Assembly: GCA_002708995.1 (NCBI GenBank) | Contig: PAPT01000014.1 | Location: 1 to 64,000 of the forward strand | Source: Geminicoccus sp. | Lineage (GTDB): Bacteria > Pseudomonadota > Alphaproteobacteria > UBA7985 | Length of the DNA stretch: 64,000 nt | Direction: 5' to 3' | Shown: positions 1 to 9,421 of the stretch, piece by piece | How positions within the stretch are numbered: position 1 is the first letter of the stretch | How the letters are laid out: each line of letters begins with the position of its first letter | Position numbers and translations under genes: made by a program | Notes under the pieces: model-generated | Told to the model about the DNA's origin: nothing | The model's database searches: none | The model's input: only the letters and a program-made list of their open reading frames with translations

Positions 1-342
<342 letters not shown>

Positions 343-688
343 AATCCAAAGCTTTACCGTTCACAAAGCATCTGCACCGGCATAAGCCGATGCTTCTCAA
401 TGGTCAGTCTTTCGACCAACCTAATTGACGTAACAAATGTTCCTGACTTCGACCAAGGCCGATGCCAGGTAACGTGTGTCAAAGATGCACTTGCTTACGC
501 TTAAAGCTCCAGCTTCCTCAGATCCTAGAATCCAAGTCGCCAGACACCCAGCGCCAGCCGCGCATCCTCTCATTTTTCTTAACCAACGATATCAAAGAAC
601 AAATTCAAGCAGTGTGAGGCGGCCTATCGCCTCTCCCCTTTAGTGAGGAGACGTTGTCGGCAGCCCGCGTTGCTCTGAACGAGGCCTG
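343..688 (-). other. rRNA operon leader (no gene seen)
   Basis: This is the transcribed spacer between the putative rrn promoter and the 16S 5' end, about 340 nt, without a credible protein gene. It holds a boxA-like antitermination element (complement at 591-603, TTTGTTCTTTGAT on the transcript). It also holds a hairpin of GAGGCG/CGCCTC arms (616-621 and 628-633), and a longer stem near the 16S start with arms at 366-372 and 389-395 and an inner CGGC/GCCG stem at 378-389. BoxA followed by hairpins is the usual plan of bacterial rrn leaders, where they serve antitermination and RNase III processing. Confidence 0.7.
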
Positions 689-736
689 TATCTAGACCCG
701 CCATCCGAGCGGCGCAAGCGAAAAAAACAAAAAACC
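689..736 (-). promoter_or_regulatory. Putative rrn promoter with UP-like A/T tract
   Basis: On the minus strand a -35-like TTGCGC (complement 712-717) is followed after 17 bp by a -10-like TAGATA (complement 689-694). Immediately upstream, 720-736 is a nearly pure A/T tract, as in UP elements of strong rRNA promoters. The transcript would start near 682 and run through the leader into 16S. The hexamers are only partial matches, so this is a placement by pattern and position. Confidence 0.5.
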
Positions 737-787
737 GCTTATGCGTAGCGTCATTACAGCTCTGCATGGCTTGCGGACGATAGTATC

Positions 788-1237
788 TTACCAGAGACCT
801 AAATCAGTCAATTCACGACGCAACTCATGCGGAAACTCGTCATCGAGCGGATTATAGGCGCCTAAGCGGCGTTTTGCGTCCGCAGGGACATCTTTCAGGG
901 GTAAATAACGCCATCCTTGAAACGGCCGATGCCACGAAATTTCGACAGGAATAACCTCAGATCGCAGGTCAATATGCCAGGCAGGCGTGCCGTCGCGCTT
1001 ATTTCCCTCGCGAAAATCAATGATTTCCTGCCGGCAACAGAGCCTGCGCTCGATGATCCAGTATAGAGAGCCGCCGGTTTTGATCGATTCCCACTGCTGC
1101 GGTCGGGTCCGCGTGGTGATGTAGGTGTAGTCCTCGCCGGTCAGCGGGTGGTCTGGTTCAGACCGCCGCTGGACAGAATCTTCGAGGTGCTCGATCGACG
1201 TGATGCCAACACAGAGCTTTTTCATGTGCATGACCAT
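788..1237 (-). CDS. DUF1489 family protein
   Basis: A 149-residue soluble protein that fits the alphaproteobacterial DUF1489 family. It opens with a hydrophobic start (KLCVG), has a central GGSLYWIIERRLCCRQ segment typical of the family (around residues 55-71), and a FQGWRYL motif near residue 106. Its biochemical role is unknown. It lies immediately upstream of the rrn promoter, read in the same direction. Methionines at codons 1, 3 and 5 are all possible starts and no clear Shine-Dalgarno decides between them. Family assignment is fairly sure; function is not. Confidence 0.75.
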   Translation of the reverse strand: MVMHMKKLCVGITSIEHLEDSVQRRSEPDHPLTGEDYTYITTRTRPQQWESIKTGGSLYWIIERRLCCRQEIIDFREGNKRDGTPAWHIDLRSEVIPVEISWHRPFQGWRYLPLKDVPADAKRRLGAYNPLDDEFPHELRRELTDLGLW

Positions 1238-1361
1238 GGCCGCTAAACTATCGCCCTGCCCCGTAGCGGCAAACCTCCTGCGACAGCCTTTCTGTGTATA
1301 AGGAGCGTCAAACGGGCCAGGCTGAGGCCTCGATGCTCCAACTTACCAGACGAGATTCACC

Positions 1362-1928
1362 ATGGTCCTGATCCTGGAAACTGACCGATTGCTGCTGCGG
1401 AACTGGGAGGAACAGGACTTCGCCCCCTACCACGCCATGAACAATGACCCGGTGGTCTGCGAATATTTCCCCGATCTGCATACAGAGGGACAGTCCCGCA
1501 AAGTGATCGCACGGTATAGAGAACAGGAGCAGCGGGAGGGATACTCGTTCCAACCGCTGATCGAACGCGCAACGGGTGCCTTCGTTGGCGACATCGGGCT
1601 GGCAAGGGTCGAATTCGATGCCGGGTTTCAGGGCGCGACTGAGATAGGCTGGATGATGCAGCGCCAGTTTTGGGGCCGAGGCTACGCGACCGAGATGGCG
1701 CGCGCGCTGCTCGACCATGGTTTTGCCGTGCTCGGTCTGACCGAAGTTATCGCCTTCACGGTACCAGCCAACGCCCGTTCACGCCGGGTCATGGAGCGCC
1801 TCGGGATGATGCCGGACGAGGCTGCAGGCTTCGACCACCCCAATATCGCAGAGGGGCACCCGCTGCGGCCCCACGTTCTATACCGGGCGACGGCACCATC
1901 CGCGCCCGGGACGGTCGAGCCGGCCTGA
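1362..1928 (+). CDS. GNAT family N-acetyltransferase (RimJ/RimL type)
   Basis: A 188-residue single-domain acetyltransferase. The N-terminal ETDRLLLRNW stretch (6-15) and the acetyl-CoA-binding motif A, QFWGRGYATEMARALL (about 102-117), are characteristic of the RimJ/RimL branch of GNAT enzymes, as is the later NARSRRVMERLGM helix. These enzymes transfer acetyl groups from acetyl-CoA to amines such as ribosomal-protein N-termini, antibiotics or small metabolites; the substrate here cannot be read from sequence. The gene is alone on the plus strand and converges on the GST gene with only 2 bp between stops. Confidence 0.85.
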   Translation: MVLILETDRLLLRNWEEQDFAPYHAMNNDPVVCEYFPDLHTEGQSRKVIARYREQEQREGYSFQPLIERATGAFVGDIGLARVEFDAGFQGATEIGWMMQRQFWGRGYATEMARALLDHGFAVLGLTEVIAFTVPANARSRRVMERLGMMPDEAAGFDHPNIAEGHPLRPHVLYRATAPSAPGTVEPA

Positions 1929-1930
1929 AC

Positions 1931-2617
1931 TCAGACAGGCTTGTTGCCGAAGAGCTGTTCCTGAGCCTCTTTGATCTTGGAGTAGTCCTTGCGCCGGTCC
2001 AGAAAAACCGCCATGCCGCGCTGCACACCCGGACGCTGTGCGATGTCTCCCAGCCAGCGTTTGACGTTTGGAAAATCGTTGATATCCTGCTTCTGGCCTT
2101 CCCACAGGCTCATCCAGCCAAAGCAGGCAATGTCAGCGATGGAATAGGCATCACCGGCGAGGAAGGCGTTGTCCGCCAACTGGCGGTCTGCGACAAGATA
2201 GAGACGACTTGTCTCCTTTATATAGCGTTCCTTCGCGTAGGGGATTTGCTCGGGCGCGTACTTCACGAAGTGATGGTTCTGGCCGAGCATGGGGCCGACC
2301 CCACCCATTTGCCACATGAGCCACTGATTGATGATGCTGCGCTCGCGGTAGTTCTGGCCGTAGAATTGGCCACTCTTCTCCGCGAGGTAGATCAGGATCG
2401 CCCCACTTTCGAACAAAGCCAGCGGCTGGCCGTCTGGACCATCATGATCCACGATCGCTGGGATGCGGTTGTTCGGAGAAATGGCCAGGAACTCGGGCCG
2501 ATGCTGCTCACCCTTGCCGATGTCGACCGGATGGGCGGTGTACTCCAGTCCGGTTTCCTCGAGCATAATCTGCGGCTTCCAGCCGTTGGGGGTGGGCGCT
2601 GTATAAAGGTCGATCAT
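1931..2617 (-). CDS. Glutathione S-transferase family protein, YghU/YfcG-like
   Basis: A 228-residue cytosolic protein with an N-terminal thioredoxin-like glutathione-binding domain (1-82) and an all-helical C-terminal domain. The T9-P10-N11 motif replaces the usual catalytic Tyr/Ser/Cys and is the mark of the Nu-class YfcG/YghU enzymes, which act as disulfide-bond reductases using glutathione. The ESGAILIYLAEK segment (70-81) contacts the gamma-glutamyl group in the family. A GGAGAG ribosome site sits about 10 nt upstream of the ATG. A perfect CACGTACGTG palindrome lies upstream at 2646-2655. Class is well supported; physiological substrate unknown. Confidence 0.87.
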   Translation of the reverse strand: MIDLYTAPTPNGWKPQIMLEETGLEYTAHPVDIGKGEQHRPEFLAISPNNRIPAIVDHDGPDGQPLALFESGAILIYLAEKSGQFYGQNYRERSIINQWLMWQMGGVGPMLGQNHHFVKYAPEQIPYAKERYIKETSRLYLVADRQLADNAFLAGDAYSIADIACFGWMSLWEGQKQDINDFPNVKRWLGDIAQRPGVQRGMAVFLDRRKDYSKIKEAQEQLFGNKPV

Positions 2618-2714
2618 TTGGCTGGTTCTCTCCGTCGGTGTCTGTCACGTACGTGGTGACCCGTGGCACTCAGCGCCAGAGCAACGAGGCCGTGCAAAGC
2701 GCAATTCTTTTCGC

Positions 2715-3941
2715 CTAAGCCAGACCAAGCGCCCGGAAATCGTTGACGTTGGTCCCCGTCGGACCGGTGATCAATGCATCGCCGAGGGCCTCGAACAGGG
2801 TGTGGGCATCATTCGCGGCCAGCATGGCGTCGGGGTCAAGCCCGGCCGCACGCGCACGCGCCCAGCTGGTGCTGTCGCAGAAGGCCCCGGCGTTGGGGGC
2901 GTTGCCATCCTGCCCATCCGTATCTGCCGCGAGGAAAGTCCAGCCCGGCACCCCATCGAGCGCCTGCGCCAGCCGGGCTGCAAACTGCACATTGCGCCCG
3001 CCGCGACCGGAGCCCGTCACACGAACGTCGACCTCGCCGCCCATCAGCCAGACCTGTGCTCGTCCCGCCGGCCGCCGCCGCACGCGCTCGGCGAGCATCA
3101 GGGCGTTATCGTCTGCCAGCCCGACCTGTGCATCGGCGGTGATGCTGGCGTCGTGGCCCCGTGTCAGCAAGGCCTGCTCCGCAGCCTGCAGCGACAGCGG
3201 TCCGGACGCAATGATGCGATAGTCGGTTTCAAACGCCTGCGCCGGGGGCTGAGCCCGCAGCCAGTCTTCCAGCGGCGCGCTCAGCGCGTCGAACCGACCC
3301 AGCAGTTCGAGGGCTTCAGCCGCCTCGGTCGGGTTCGGCACCGTTGGGCCGGAACCGATGGACACCGGGTCATCGCCGACGACATCGGAAATGGCGAGGG
3401 TGGAAACCTCCCCTGGACAGGCCTGCGCCAGTCCCCCGCCCAGCAGCGGAGACAGCGCTCTTCGCACAGTATTCAGCGCATGGATATCGGCGCCGCCGTT
3501 GAGCAGCGCCCTCGTCCCTGCCTGCAGAACCTCCGGTGCCGGTCCGTCCTCGACAGCGAGCAACAAGCTCGACGCCCCGCCGGAAAGCAGGAACAGCACC
3601 GGCGCGCCGGCCGGAACCGCCGCCACTGCCGCTAGCAGGCGAGAGGCAGACACCGCCCCTCTTTCATCCGGGTAAGGGTGAGACGCCGTCGCAAGCTCCA
3701 ACGTCGTCAGGCTCGACCCTGCGTCAGCGCCGTGCGGGGCGACCACCAGCCCGCTCAGACCATCAGCACCCCAGTCTGTCTCAACGGCTTCGGCCATGGG
3801 GACCGCGGCTTTGCCGATGGCAAACACGTAGGCCTGACCTGCCGGACGCGGTGGTAAATGCTGCGTAAGGATAAGGCTGGGGTGGGCCGCTGCAACTGCG
3901 GCGTCAAAGGCGTGGCGAAGGTCCTCGCGGATCGCCGTCAT
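2715..3941 (-). CDS. Glycerate 2-kinase (MOFRL/GckA-TtuD family)
   Basis: A 408-residue kinase of the DUF4147 plus MOFRL architecture. The N-terminal half has the LLSGGASSLL glycine-rich loop (around 118-128) and GSGPTVPNPT, while the C-terminal MOFRL half has GRGGRNVQ and DTDGQDG. Family members phosphorylate D-glycerate with ATP to 2-phosphoglycerate, linking glyoxylate/hydroxypyruvate metabolism to glycolysis; older annotations call them hydroxypyruvate reductases. Its ATG overlaps the ridA stop by one base (TGATG), so it is translationally coupled to ridA. It is the last gene of the gatC-gatA-gatB-ridA run. Confidence 0.88.
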   Translation of the reverse strand: MTAIREDLRHAFDAAVAAAHPSLILTQHLPPRPAGQAYVFAIGKAAVPMAEAVETDWGADGLSGLVVAPHGADAGSSLTTLELATASHPYPDERGAVSASRLLAAVAAVPAGAPVLFLLSGGASSLLLAVEDGPAPEVLQAGTRALLNGGADIHALNTVRRALSPLLGGGLAQACPGEVSTLAISDVVGDDPVSIGSGPTVPNPTEAAEALELLGRFDALSAPLEDWLRAQPPAQAFETDYRIIASGPLSLQAAEQALLTRGHDASITADAQVGLADDNALMLAERVRRRPAGRAQVWLMGGEVDVRVTGSGRGGRNVQFAARLAQALDGVPGWTFLAADTDGQDGNAPNAGAFCDSTSWARARAAGLDPDAMLAANDAHTLFEALGDALITGPTGTNVNDFRALGLA

Positions 3942-4324
3942 CAGGACAGCTGGGCCGTGACTTCGATTTCGACCTTCGTATCGTCGTTTAGCAATTGGCA
4001 GACGATCATGGTCGCCGCCGGGCGGATCTCGGAGAAATACGAGCCCACAAGCCGGAACACGGCATCCCCATAGGCCTGATCTGTGATGTAGTAGCGCGCA
4101 CTAACCACGTCTTCGAGGCTTGCCCCGGCATCGGCCAGCGCCTTGCTTATGGTTTCCATGCAGTTGCGCGCCTGCTCAGTCACGTCCTCGTGCATTGTCA
4201 TGGTCGCGTAGTCATAACCGGTGGTCCCGGCGACGTGGACGAAGTCGCCCATACGGACGGCTCGGGAATAGCCAGCGACAGCTTCAAAAGGCGAGCCGGT
4301 GGAAATGTTGAGGCGTTCGGTCAT
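3941..4324 (-). CDS. RidA family protein (reactive intermediate deaminase)
   Basis: A 127-residue YjgF/YER057c/UK114-family protein. Visible family marks are the FVHVAGTTG strand (about 28-36), the central EDVVSARYYITD segment, and the C-terminal ATMIVCQLLNDDTKVEIEVTA run that forms the intersubunit active site. RidA proteins hydrolyse enamine/imine intermediates made by PLP enzymes acting on serine or threonine, releasing ketoacids and ammonia. The usual substrate-binding Arg of the RPA(R/A) motif is present as RPAATMIV, so it may be an Rid subfamily rather than canonical RidA. It starts 18 bp after gatB and is coupled to the glycerate kinase. Confidence 0.85.
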   Translation of the reverse strand: MTERLNISTGSPFEAVAGYSRAVRMGDFVHVAGTTGYDYATMTMHEDVTEQARNCMETISKALADAGASLEDVVSARYYITDQAYGDAVFRLVGSYFSEIRPAATMIVCQLLNDDTKVEIEVTAQLS

Positions 4325-4342
4325 GGTTATCGTACCTGCGCG

Positions 4343-5794
4343 CTAGCCGAGTTTCTGGTTGATCAGCTTGTTGACGACAACCGGATTGGCCTGCCCACCG
4401 GTCGCTTTCATGACCTGCCCGACGAACCAGCCCTTGAGTTTGGGGTTCTCCTTGGCCTTTTCGACCTGTGCGGGGTTCGCCGCGATGATCTCGTCGAGGG
4501 CGGACTCGATCGCACCTTCATCTGAAATCTGCTTGAGCCCCTGCTCGTCGATGATGGCCGCCGCCGATTTGCCGGTCTCGAACATGCTGGCAAAGACGTC
4601 CTTGGCCGTCCGGCCGGAAATGGTGCCCTCGGAAATCGCCTCGATGAGCCCGCCGAGGCTGTCCGCATAGACCGGGGAGTCGGCCAGATCGGTACCCGCC
4701 TTGTTCAGCGCGCCGAACAGCTCGCCCATGACCCAGTTCGCGGCAAGCTTGGCGTCGCGGCCCTTGGCCACGGTCTCAAAGAAATCACCGGTATCCTTCT
4801 CCGCCACCAGAACCCCGGCGTCATAGGCCGACAGGCCATATTCGGCCTGAAACCGCGCCTTCTTCTCATCAGGCAGTTCAGGCAGATCGGACGCCAGCGC
4901 ATCAACGAAGCCCGATTCCAGTTGCAGCGGCAGCAGGTCGGGATCGGGGAAGTAGCGGTAGTCGTGCGCTTCTTCCTTTGAGCGCATCGACCGGGTCTCA
5001 CCCTTGCCGGGGTCATACAGCCGTGTTTCCTGCACGACCTCGCCGCCGCCTTCGAGCAGTTCGACCTGACGCCGTGCCTCGAATTCAATTGCCTGCCGGA
5101 TGAAGCGGACTGAGTTGACGTTCTTGGTCTCGGTCCGGGTGCCCAGCTCGGTCGAGCCGACCGGACGCACCGAGACGTTGACGTCTGCCCGCATCGACCC
5201 CTGCTCCATATTGCCGTCGCAGGTGCCCAGATAGCGCAGGATCGAGCGCAGCTTGGTCATATAGGCCGAGGCTTCATCACCCCCACGCAGGTCTGGCTTG
5301 GAGACGATCTCCATCAACGCCACGCCGGTCCGGTTGAGGTCGATAAACGACCGGTGCGGGTCCTGGTCGTGGATTGACTTGCCCGCGTCCTGCTCGAGGT
5401 GGATGCGCTCGATGCCAATGGTGCGGCTCTCGCCGTCTTCGAGGTCGATAGTCAGCTCCCCCTCGCCCACGATCGGGTGATAGAGCTGGGAAATCTGATA
5501 GCCCTGCGGCAGGTCGGCGTAGAAGTAGTTCTTGCGGTCGAAGACGCTGTAAAGGTTGATCTCGGCCTTGATGCCAAGACCCGAACGCACGGCCTGTCGC
5601 ACGCATTCCTCGTTCAGCACGGGCAGCATGCCCGGCAGCGCAGCATCGACCAGCGCAACATTGTGGTTGGGCGCCTTGCCGAAGGTGGTCGAGGCCCCGG
5701 AGAACAGCTTGGATTCAGACAGCACCTGCGCATGGACTTCCATGCCGATGACAATTTCCCACTCGCCGGTCTGGCCCTTGATGGTCTGTGCCAT
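4343..5794 (-). CDS. gatB: Asp-tRNA(Asn)/Glu-tRNA(Gln) amidotransferase subunit B
   Basis: A 483-residue GatB. The N-terminal [17 protein letters not shown] (17-33) and the LPQGYQISQ and [13 protein letters not shown] motifs are the kinase-like amidation site that phosphorylates Glu- or Asp-charged tRNA. The C-terminal helical and tail (YqeY-like) domain bind tRNA. With GatA and GatC it converts mischarged Glu-tRNA(Gln) or Asp-tRNA(Asn) to the amide. It starts 13 bp after gatA stops, in operon gatC-gatA-gatB, and is followed after 18 bp by ridA. The length is standard for the family. Confidence 0.97.
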   Translation of the reverse strand: MAQTIKGQTGEWEIVIGMEVHAQVLSESKLFSGASTTFGKAPNHNVALVDAALPGMLPVLNEECVRQAVRSGLGIKAEINLYSVFDRKNYFYADLPQGYQISQLYHPIVGEGELTIDLEDGESRTIGIERIHLEQDAGKSIHDQDPHRSFIDLNRTGVALMEIVSKPDLRGGDEASAYMTKLRSILRYLGTCDGNMEQGSMRADVNVSVRPVGSTELGTRTETKNVNSVRFIRQAIEFEARRQVELLEGGGEVVQETRLYDPGKGETRSMRSKEEAHDYRYFPDPDLLPLQLESGFVDALASDLPELPDEKKARFQAEYGLSAYDAGVLVAEKDTGDFFETVAKGRDAKLAANWVMGELFGALNKAGTDLADSPVYADSLGGLIEAISEGTISGRTAKDVFASMFETGKSAAAIIDEQGLKQISDEGAIESALDEIIAANPAQVEKAKENPKLKGWFVGQVMKATGGQANPVVVNKLINQKLG

Positions 5795-5807
5795 GTCTTC
5801 AGTCTCC

Positions 5808-7301
5808 CTAAGCCATCAGCTGCGGGGTGGCGGTAAAGCCAGCCGCGTCTTCCAATGACTGCGCCACGCGCAGCAAACCCACTTCGTCAAAGGGCCGACC
5901 CAGCAACTGGACACCCAGCGGCAAGCCGTCCGATGACAGCCCGGCGGGCAGCGAGATCCCGGGAATGCCCGCCATTGAGGCTGGCACCGTAAAGACGTCA
6001 TTCATGTACATCTCGACGCCGCTCGGCTCCTCGGTAATGCCGAAAGCTGCGCTCGGGGTGGTGGGGGTCAGGATCGCATCGACCTGCTCGAAGGCTTCGG
6101 TGAAGTCGCGAGCAATCAGCGAGCGCACCCGGCGGGCCTTGTTGTAGTAGGCGTCGTAGTAGCCTGCGGAAAGCACGTAGGCGCCGATCATAATCCGCCG
6201 CTGGACCTCTGCACCGAAGCCTTCGCCCCGGGTGGTGGCGTACATGTCTTCGAGGCTGGAGAACTCCGGCAGGCCATCGGGTGCGTCTGCGCGGAAGCCA
6301 TAGCGCACGCCATCGTAGCGGGCGAGGTTCGAAGACGCCTCCGCCGGCGCGACAATATAATAGGCTGGCAGGGCCGAATGGGTGTGGGGCAGGGAAATCT
6401 CGACGACTTCAGCGCCCTGATCACGGAGCCATTGCGCCGACTGCTGCCAGAGCTGCTCAATCTCGGCCGGCATGCCATCGACGCGGTATTCGCGCGGCAG
6501 ACCGATCTTCAGCCCCTTCACGCCCGCACTCAGCTCAGCGGTGTAGTCCGGCACCGGGGTATCGACCGCGGTGGTATCCTTGGCATCAAAACCCGCCATG
6601 GAGCCCAGCAGGATCGCGCAATCCTCGACCGAGCGCGCCATGGGTCCCGCCTGATCCAGCGACGAGGCAAAGGCCACGATGCCCCAGCGCGAACACCGGC
6701 CATAGGTCGGCTTCAGCCCGGTGATGCCGCAAAACGCAGCGGGTTGGCGGATCGAACCGCCGGTGTCGGTACCAGTCGCGCCCAGACACAGGCGCGCAGC
6801 CACGGCCGAGGCCGAGCCACCGGAAGAACCGCCGGGCACCAGCTGCATGTCCGGCTTCGACGCCGACTGCCAGGGGTTGACCACGTTGCCGTAGTAAGAG
6901 GTCGTGTTCGACGAACCCATGGCGAATTCATCGAGGTTGAGCTTGCCGAGGAAAACGGCGCCATCGCGAAGCAGGTTGGTGGTCACGCTGCTCTCATAGG
7001 TTGGGACAAAGCCCTGCAGGATCTTCGAGGCGGCAGTGGTCTGAACCCCTTCGGTGCAGAACAGATCCTTGATCCCCAGCGGAATACCCAGCAGCGGCAC
7101 GTCCTCGCCACCCTTGCGCTTGGCATCAGCCTGATCAGCGGCTTCCAGCGCGAGGTCCGGCGTCGGCGTGATGAAGGCGCCGAGGTCGCTGAGCGCGTCC
7201 ATGGCGTCGACGCACGACTGGGTTAGCTCGCGGGCTGAGAATTCACCCTTGGCGAGACCAGCGCTCGCCGCGGCAATGGTCAGACGGTTGAGGTCTGTCA
7301 T
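5808..7301 (-). CDS. gatA: Asp-tRNA(Asn)/Glu-tRNA(Gln) amidotransferase subunit A
   Basis: A 497-residue amidase-signature enzyme that releases ammonia from glutamine for GatB. The Ser-cisSer-Lys triad can be read as Lys78 (GIKDLF), Ser159 ([10 protein letters not shown]) and Ser183 ([10 protein letters not shown]), with spacing as in characterised GatA proteins. The gene starts 10 bp downstream of gatC and runs into gatB after 13 bp, so all three subunits are co-transcribed. Confidence 0.97.
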   Translation of the reverse strand: MTDLNRLTIAAASAGLAKGEFSARELTQSCVDAMDALSDLGAFITPTPDLALEAADQADAKRKGGEDVPLLGIPLGIKDLFCTEGVQTTAASKILQGFVPTYESSVTTNLLRDGAVFLGKLNLDEFAMGSSNTTSYYGNVVNPWQSASKPDMQLVPGGSSGGSASAVAARLCLGATGTDTGGSIRQPAAFCGITGLKPTYGRCSRWGIVAFASSLDQAGPMARSVEDCAILLGSMAGFDAKDTTAVDTPVPDYTAELSAGVKGLKIGLPREYRVDGMPAEIEQLWQQSAQWLRDQGAEVVEISLPHTHSALPAYYIVAPAEASSNLARYDGVRYGFRADAPDGLPEFSSLEDMYATTRGEGFGAEVQRRIMIGAYVLSAGYYDAYYNKARRVRSLIARDFTEAFEQVDAILTPTTPSAAFGITEEPSGVEMYMNDVFTVPASMAGIPGISLPAGLSSDGLPLGVQLLGRPFDEVGLLRVAQSLEDAAGFTATPQLMA

Positions 7302-7311
7302 CCTGCTGCCC

Positions 7312-7599
7312 TCACTCTACCACTTTGGGCACGGCGTAGAAGTCCGTGACCCGGTCCGGGGCGTTGGCGAGGATCCGTTCAGGTTCGTCGCCAGCGGTCA
7401 CCGCGTCTTTGCGCATGCGGGCGGTGGCGCCGACAACGGAGGTCAGGGGTTCGACGTCGCTGGTGTCGATGGCGTTGAGCTGCTCGACGAAGCCCAGAAT
7501 GGCGGACAGTTCGCCGGCAAGGCGGTCCTTGTCCGCGTCGGCAACGGTCAGCCGTGCGAGGCGGGCTGCCTGCTCGACAGTTTCTCGGGTGATGCTCAT
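7312..7599 (-). CDS. gatC: Asp-tRNA(Asn)/Glu-tRNA(Gln) amidotransferase subunit C
   Basis: A 95-residue small subunit that wraps around GatA and GatB and stabilises the complex. The N-terminal pattern [15 protein letters not shown] and the C-terminal [16 protein letters not shown], which ends in the typical F-x-VPKVVE, are diagnostic. First gene of the gatCAB operon. The promoter must lie in the 60 bp shared with the divergent ruvX gene. Confidence 0.95.
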   Translation of the reverse strand: MSITRETVEQAARLARLTVADADKDRLAGELSAILGFVEQLNAIDTSDVEPLTSVVGATARMRKDAVTAGDEPERILANAPDRVTDFYAVPKVVE

Positions 7600-7659
7600 A
7601 GGTGGCGTTGTCTCGGGAAATGATGTCTATCTGTTTGAAATCTTGGTAGCAGCGTGACT

Positions 7660-8169
7660 ATGAGCGATCAACAACCGCCCGCCACAAACAAGGCCCGAAG
7701 CTTTCAGGAAGTCGATCTGGCAGCTATGCGCCAGACACTGAGCCCGGGCGACCGGGTGATCGGGATCGACTTCGGCGACCGCAAGATCGGGCTAGCCATC
7801 TCCGACGGGATGCGCTCGGTCGCCTCCCCCGTTGAAACCCTAGTGCGCGGCAAAAAATTCGCAGACGACGTGCCCCGCCTGCAGCAGATATTCGAAGAGC
7901 GCGGCGTTCGGGCGATTGTGCTGGGCTGGCCGCTGCAGATGGACGGAACGCCCGGCCCGCGCTGTCAGGCGACCATTGCTTTCGCCCGCAATCTGCGCAC
8001 GCTGGCCGGGATCGACCTGCCAACGCTGCTGTGGGACGAGCGCCTGACCTCCAGCATGGTCGAGAAGTTTCTGATCGGCGATATGGGCATGACCCGGGGC
8101 AAGCGGCGCAAGATCGTCGACCAAATGGCGGCCGTGGTGATCCTGCAATCGGCCCTCGATGCTCTTTAG
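7660..8169 (+). CDS. ruvX: Holliday junction resolvase-like protein RuvX/YqgF
   Basis: A 169-residue RNase H-fold protein. The DRVIGIDFGDRKIGLAISD segment provides the first catalytic Asp, GWPLQMDGTPGPRC the conserved loop, WDERLTS the central Glu, and DQMAAVVILQ the last Asp/helix. YqgF/RuvX proteins act in pre-16S rRNA 5' maturation and are also described as putative resolvases; both roles are family knowledge. I chose the ATG at 7660 (MSDQQ); an in-frame GTG two codons earlier at 7654 is possible. It is divergent from gatC, a common alphaproteobacterial arrangement. Confidence 0.92.
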   Translation: MSDQQPPATNKARSFQEVDLAAMRQTLSPGDRVIGIDFGDRKIGLAISDGMRSVASPVETLVRGKKFADDVPRLQQIFEERGVRAIVLGWPLQMDGTPGPRCQATIAFARNLRTLAGIDLPTLLWDERLTSSMVEKFLIGDMGMTRGKRRKIVDQMAAVVILQSALDAL

Positions 8170-8245
8170 AGCGCATGATCATCATCGCGGTTGCATATGT
8201 TTAAGCTGATATTTTCTCACTTTGTTCTATTCAGGGTTCATCACC

Positions 8246-9364
8246 GTGCTCGCAACCCGCTCCATCGATCCTGCTGAACGCGGCGCCTGGCTGCGCCTCA
8301 TTCGCACCCGGCGGATGGGACCGCATAGCTTCTGGTCACTGCTAGATCGCTTCGAAACGGCACAGGCGGCAATCGCCGCCCTGCCCGAGCTCTCGCGGCA
8401 AGGCGGCACCAAGCAACCGCTGCAGCCCTTCGCAGCCGATCTGGCGGAGCAGGAATATCGCGCCCTTCGCGATCTTGGCGGGCATCTGCTGGTTGCCGTG
8501 GATGGGGTGTTCCCGTCCCTGCTGCGGCAAATCAATGAGCCCCCGCCGGTGCTCTCTGTGCGCGGCAACCCCAACCTGCTGGCCCAGCCCTCGGTCGCCA
8601 TGGTAGGCACGCGCAACGCCTCAACCAACGGCCAGCGCTTCGCCGCAGCGCTTGCGCAGAGCCTCGGTGCCCAGGGCTTCAGCCTGACCTCCGGGCTGGC
8701 GCGGGGGATCGACGCCGCCGTCCACAACGCAACAGTCGAGGACGGCCAGACGGTCGCCGTTGCCGCTGGCGGGGTCGACATCATCTACCCGCGCGAACAC
8801 GGGGAGCTGTACCAGTACCTGATCGACCGCGCGGTGGTCGTGGCCGAGATGCCGCTGGGGATGCAGCCCACCGCACGCCACTTCCCGCACCGGAACCGCA
8901 TCATCGCGGGGATCGCGGCGGCGAGGGTGTTGGTCGAAGCCGCGGAGCGCTCCGGCTCGCTGATCACCGCGCTCTACGCCGCCAATTCCTCCCGCGAAGT
9001 CTGTGCGGTTCCCGGCAATCCACTCGACCCCCGCGCGGCTGGCAACAACCAGCTGCTCCGCGACGGGGCCGCCTCGATTTGCACAGCTCAGGACGTGCTC
9101 GACTACCTGCCGCCAGTGCAGACGCTCCACCAGCCCAAAACGGTCAAACCTGGCGCTCAACTGCAGACCAAACTCGCCGATGATGACGTCCGTGCAGCCC
9201 GGGATTCCCCGCTCAAATGTCTGGGACCGACGCCGTGTAGCATTGACGAACTCTTTCGCGAGTGCCAAGTACCGGCGCGATTGGGCGCGGCGGCTCTGGT
9301 AGAGCTGGAGCTGGGCGGCACCGTCGAACGAAAGGCGGGCAACCTGGTATGCCGCCTCATTTAA
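8246..9364 (+). CDS. dprA: DNA-processing protein DprA
   Basis: A Rossmann-like DprA/Smf protein, about 372 residues from the chosen start. It loads RecA on incoming single-stranded DNA in natural transformation. Signature pieces are VGTRNAS, TSGLARGIDAAVH, the GGVDIIYPREH loop, FPHRNRIIAG, the ERSGSLITA helix and PGNPLDPRAAGNNQLL. A C-terminal winged helix follows (about the last 65 residues). The GTG at 8246 has an AGGG ribosome site 9 nt upstream. The longer reading from TTG at 8222 has none, so I prefer GTG. topA follows after 57 bp. Confidence 0.93.
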   Translation: MLATRSIDPAERGAWLRLIRTRRMGPHSFWSLLDRFETAQAAIAALPELSRQGGTKQPLQPFAADLAEQEYRALRDLGGHLLVAVDGVFPSLLRQINEPPPVLSVRGNPNLLAQPSVAMVGTRNASTNGQRFAAALAQSLGAQGFSLTSGLARGIDAAVHNATVEDGQTVAVAAGGVDIIYPREHGELYQYLIDRAVVVAEMPLGMQPTARHFPHRNRIIAGIAAARVLVEAAERSGSLITALYAANSSREVCAVPGNPLDPRAAGNNQLLRDGAASICTAQDVLDYLPPVQTLHQPKTVKPGAQLQTKLADDDVRAARDSPLKCLGPTPCSIDELFRECQVPARLGAAALVELELGGTVERKAGNLVCRLI

Positions 9365-9421
9365 CCTAGCGATTGCAGGGGCTTAGTGTGCGCCGCACAC
9401 CCTGCTGTGACCGGAGAGCAA

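Noticed and set aside
2646-2655. CACGTACGTG palindrome upstream of the GST gene
   Set aside because: Only 10 bp and isolated; too little to call an operator.
8222-8245. Longer dprA start at TTG
   Set aside because: No ribosome site and no conserved residues in the added eight codons; GTG 8246 has both position and an AGGG site.
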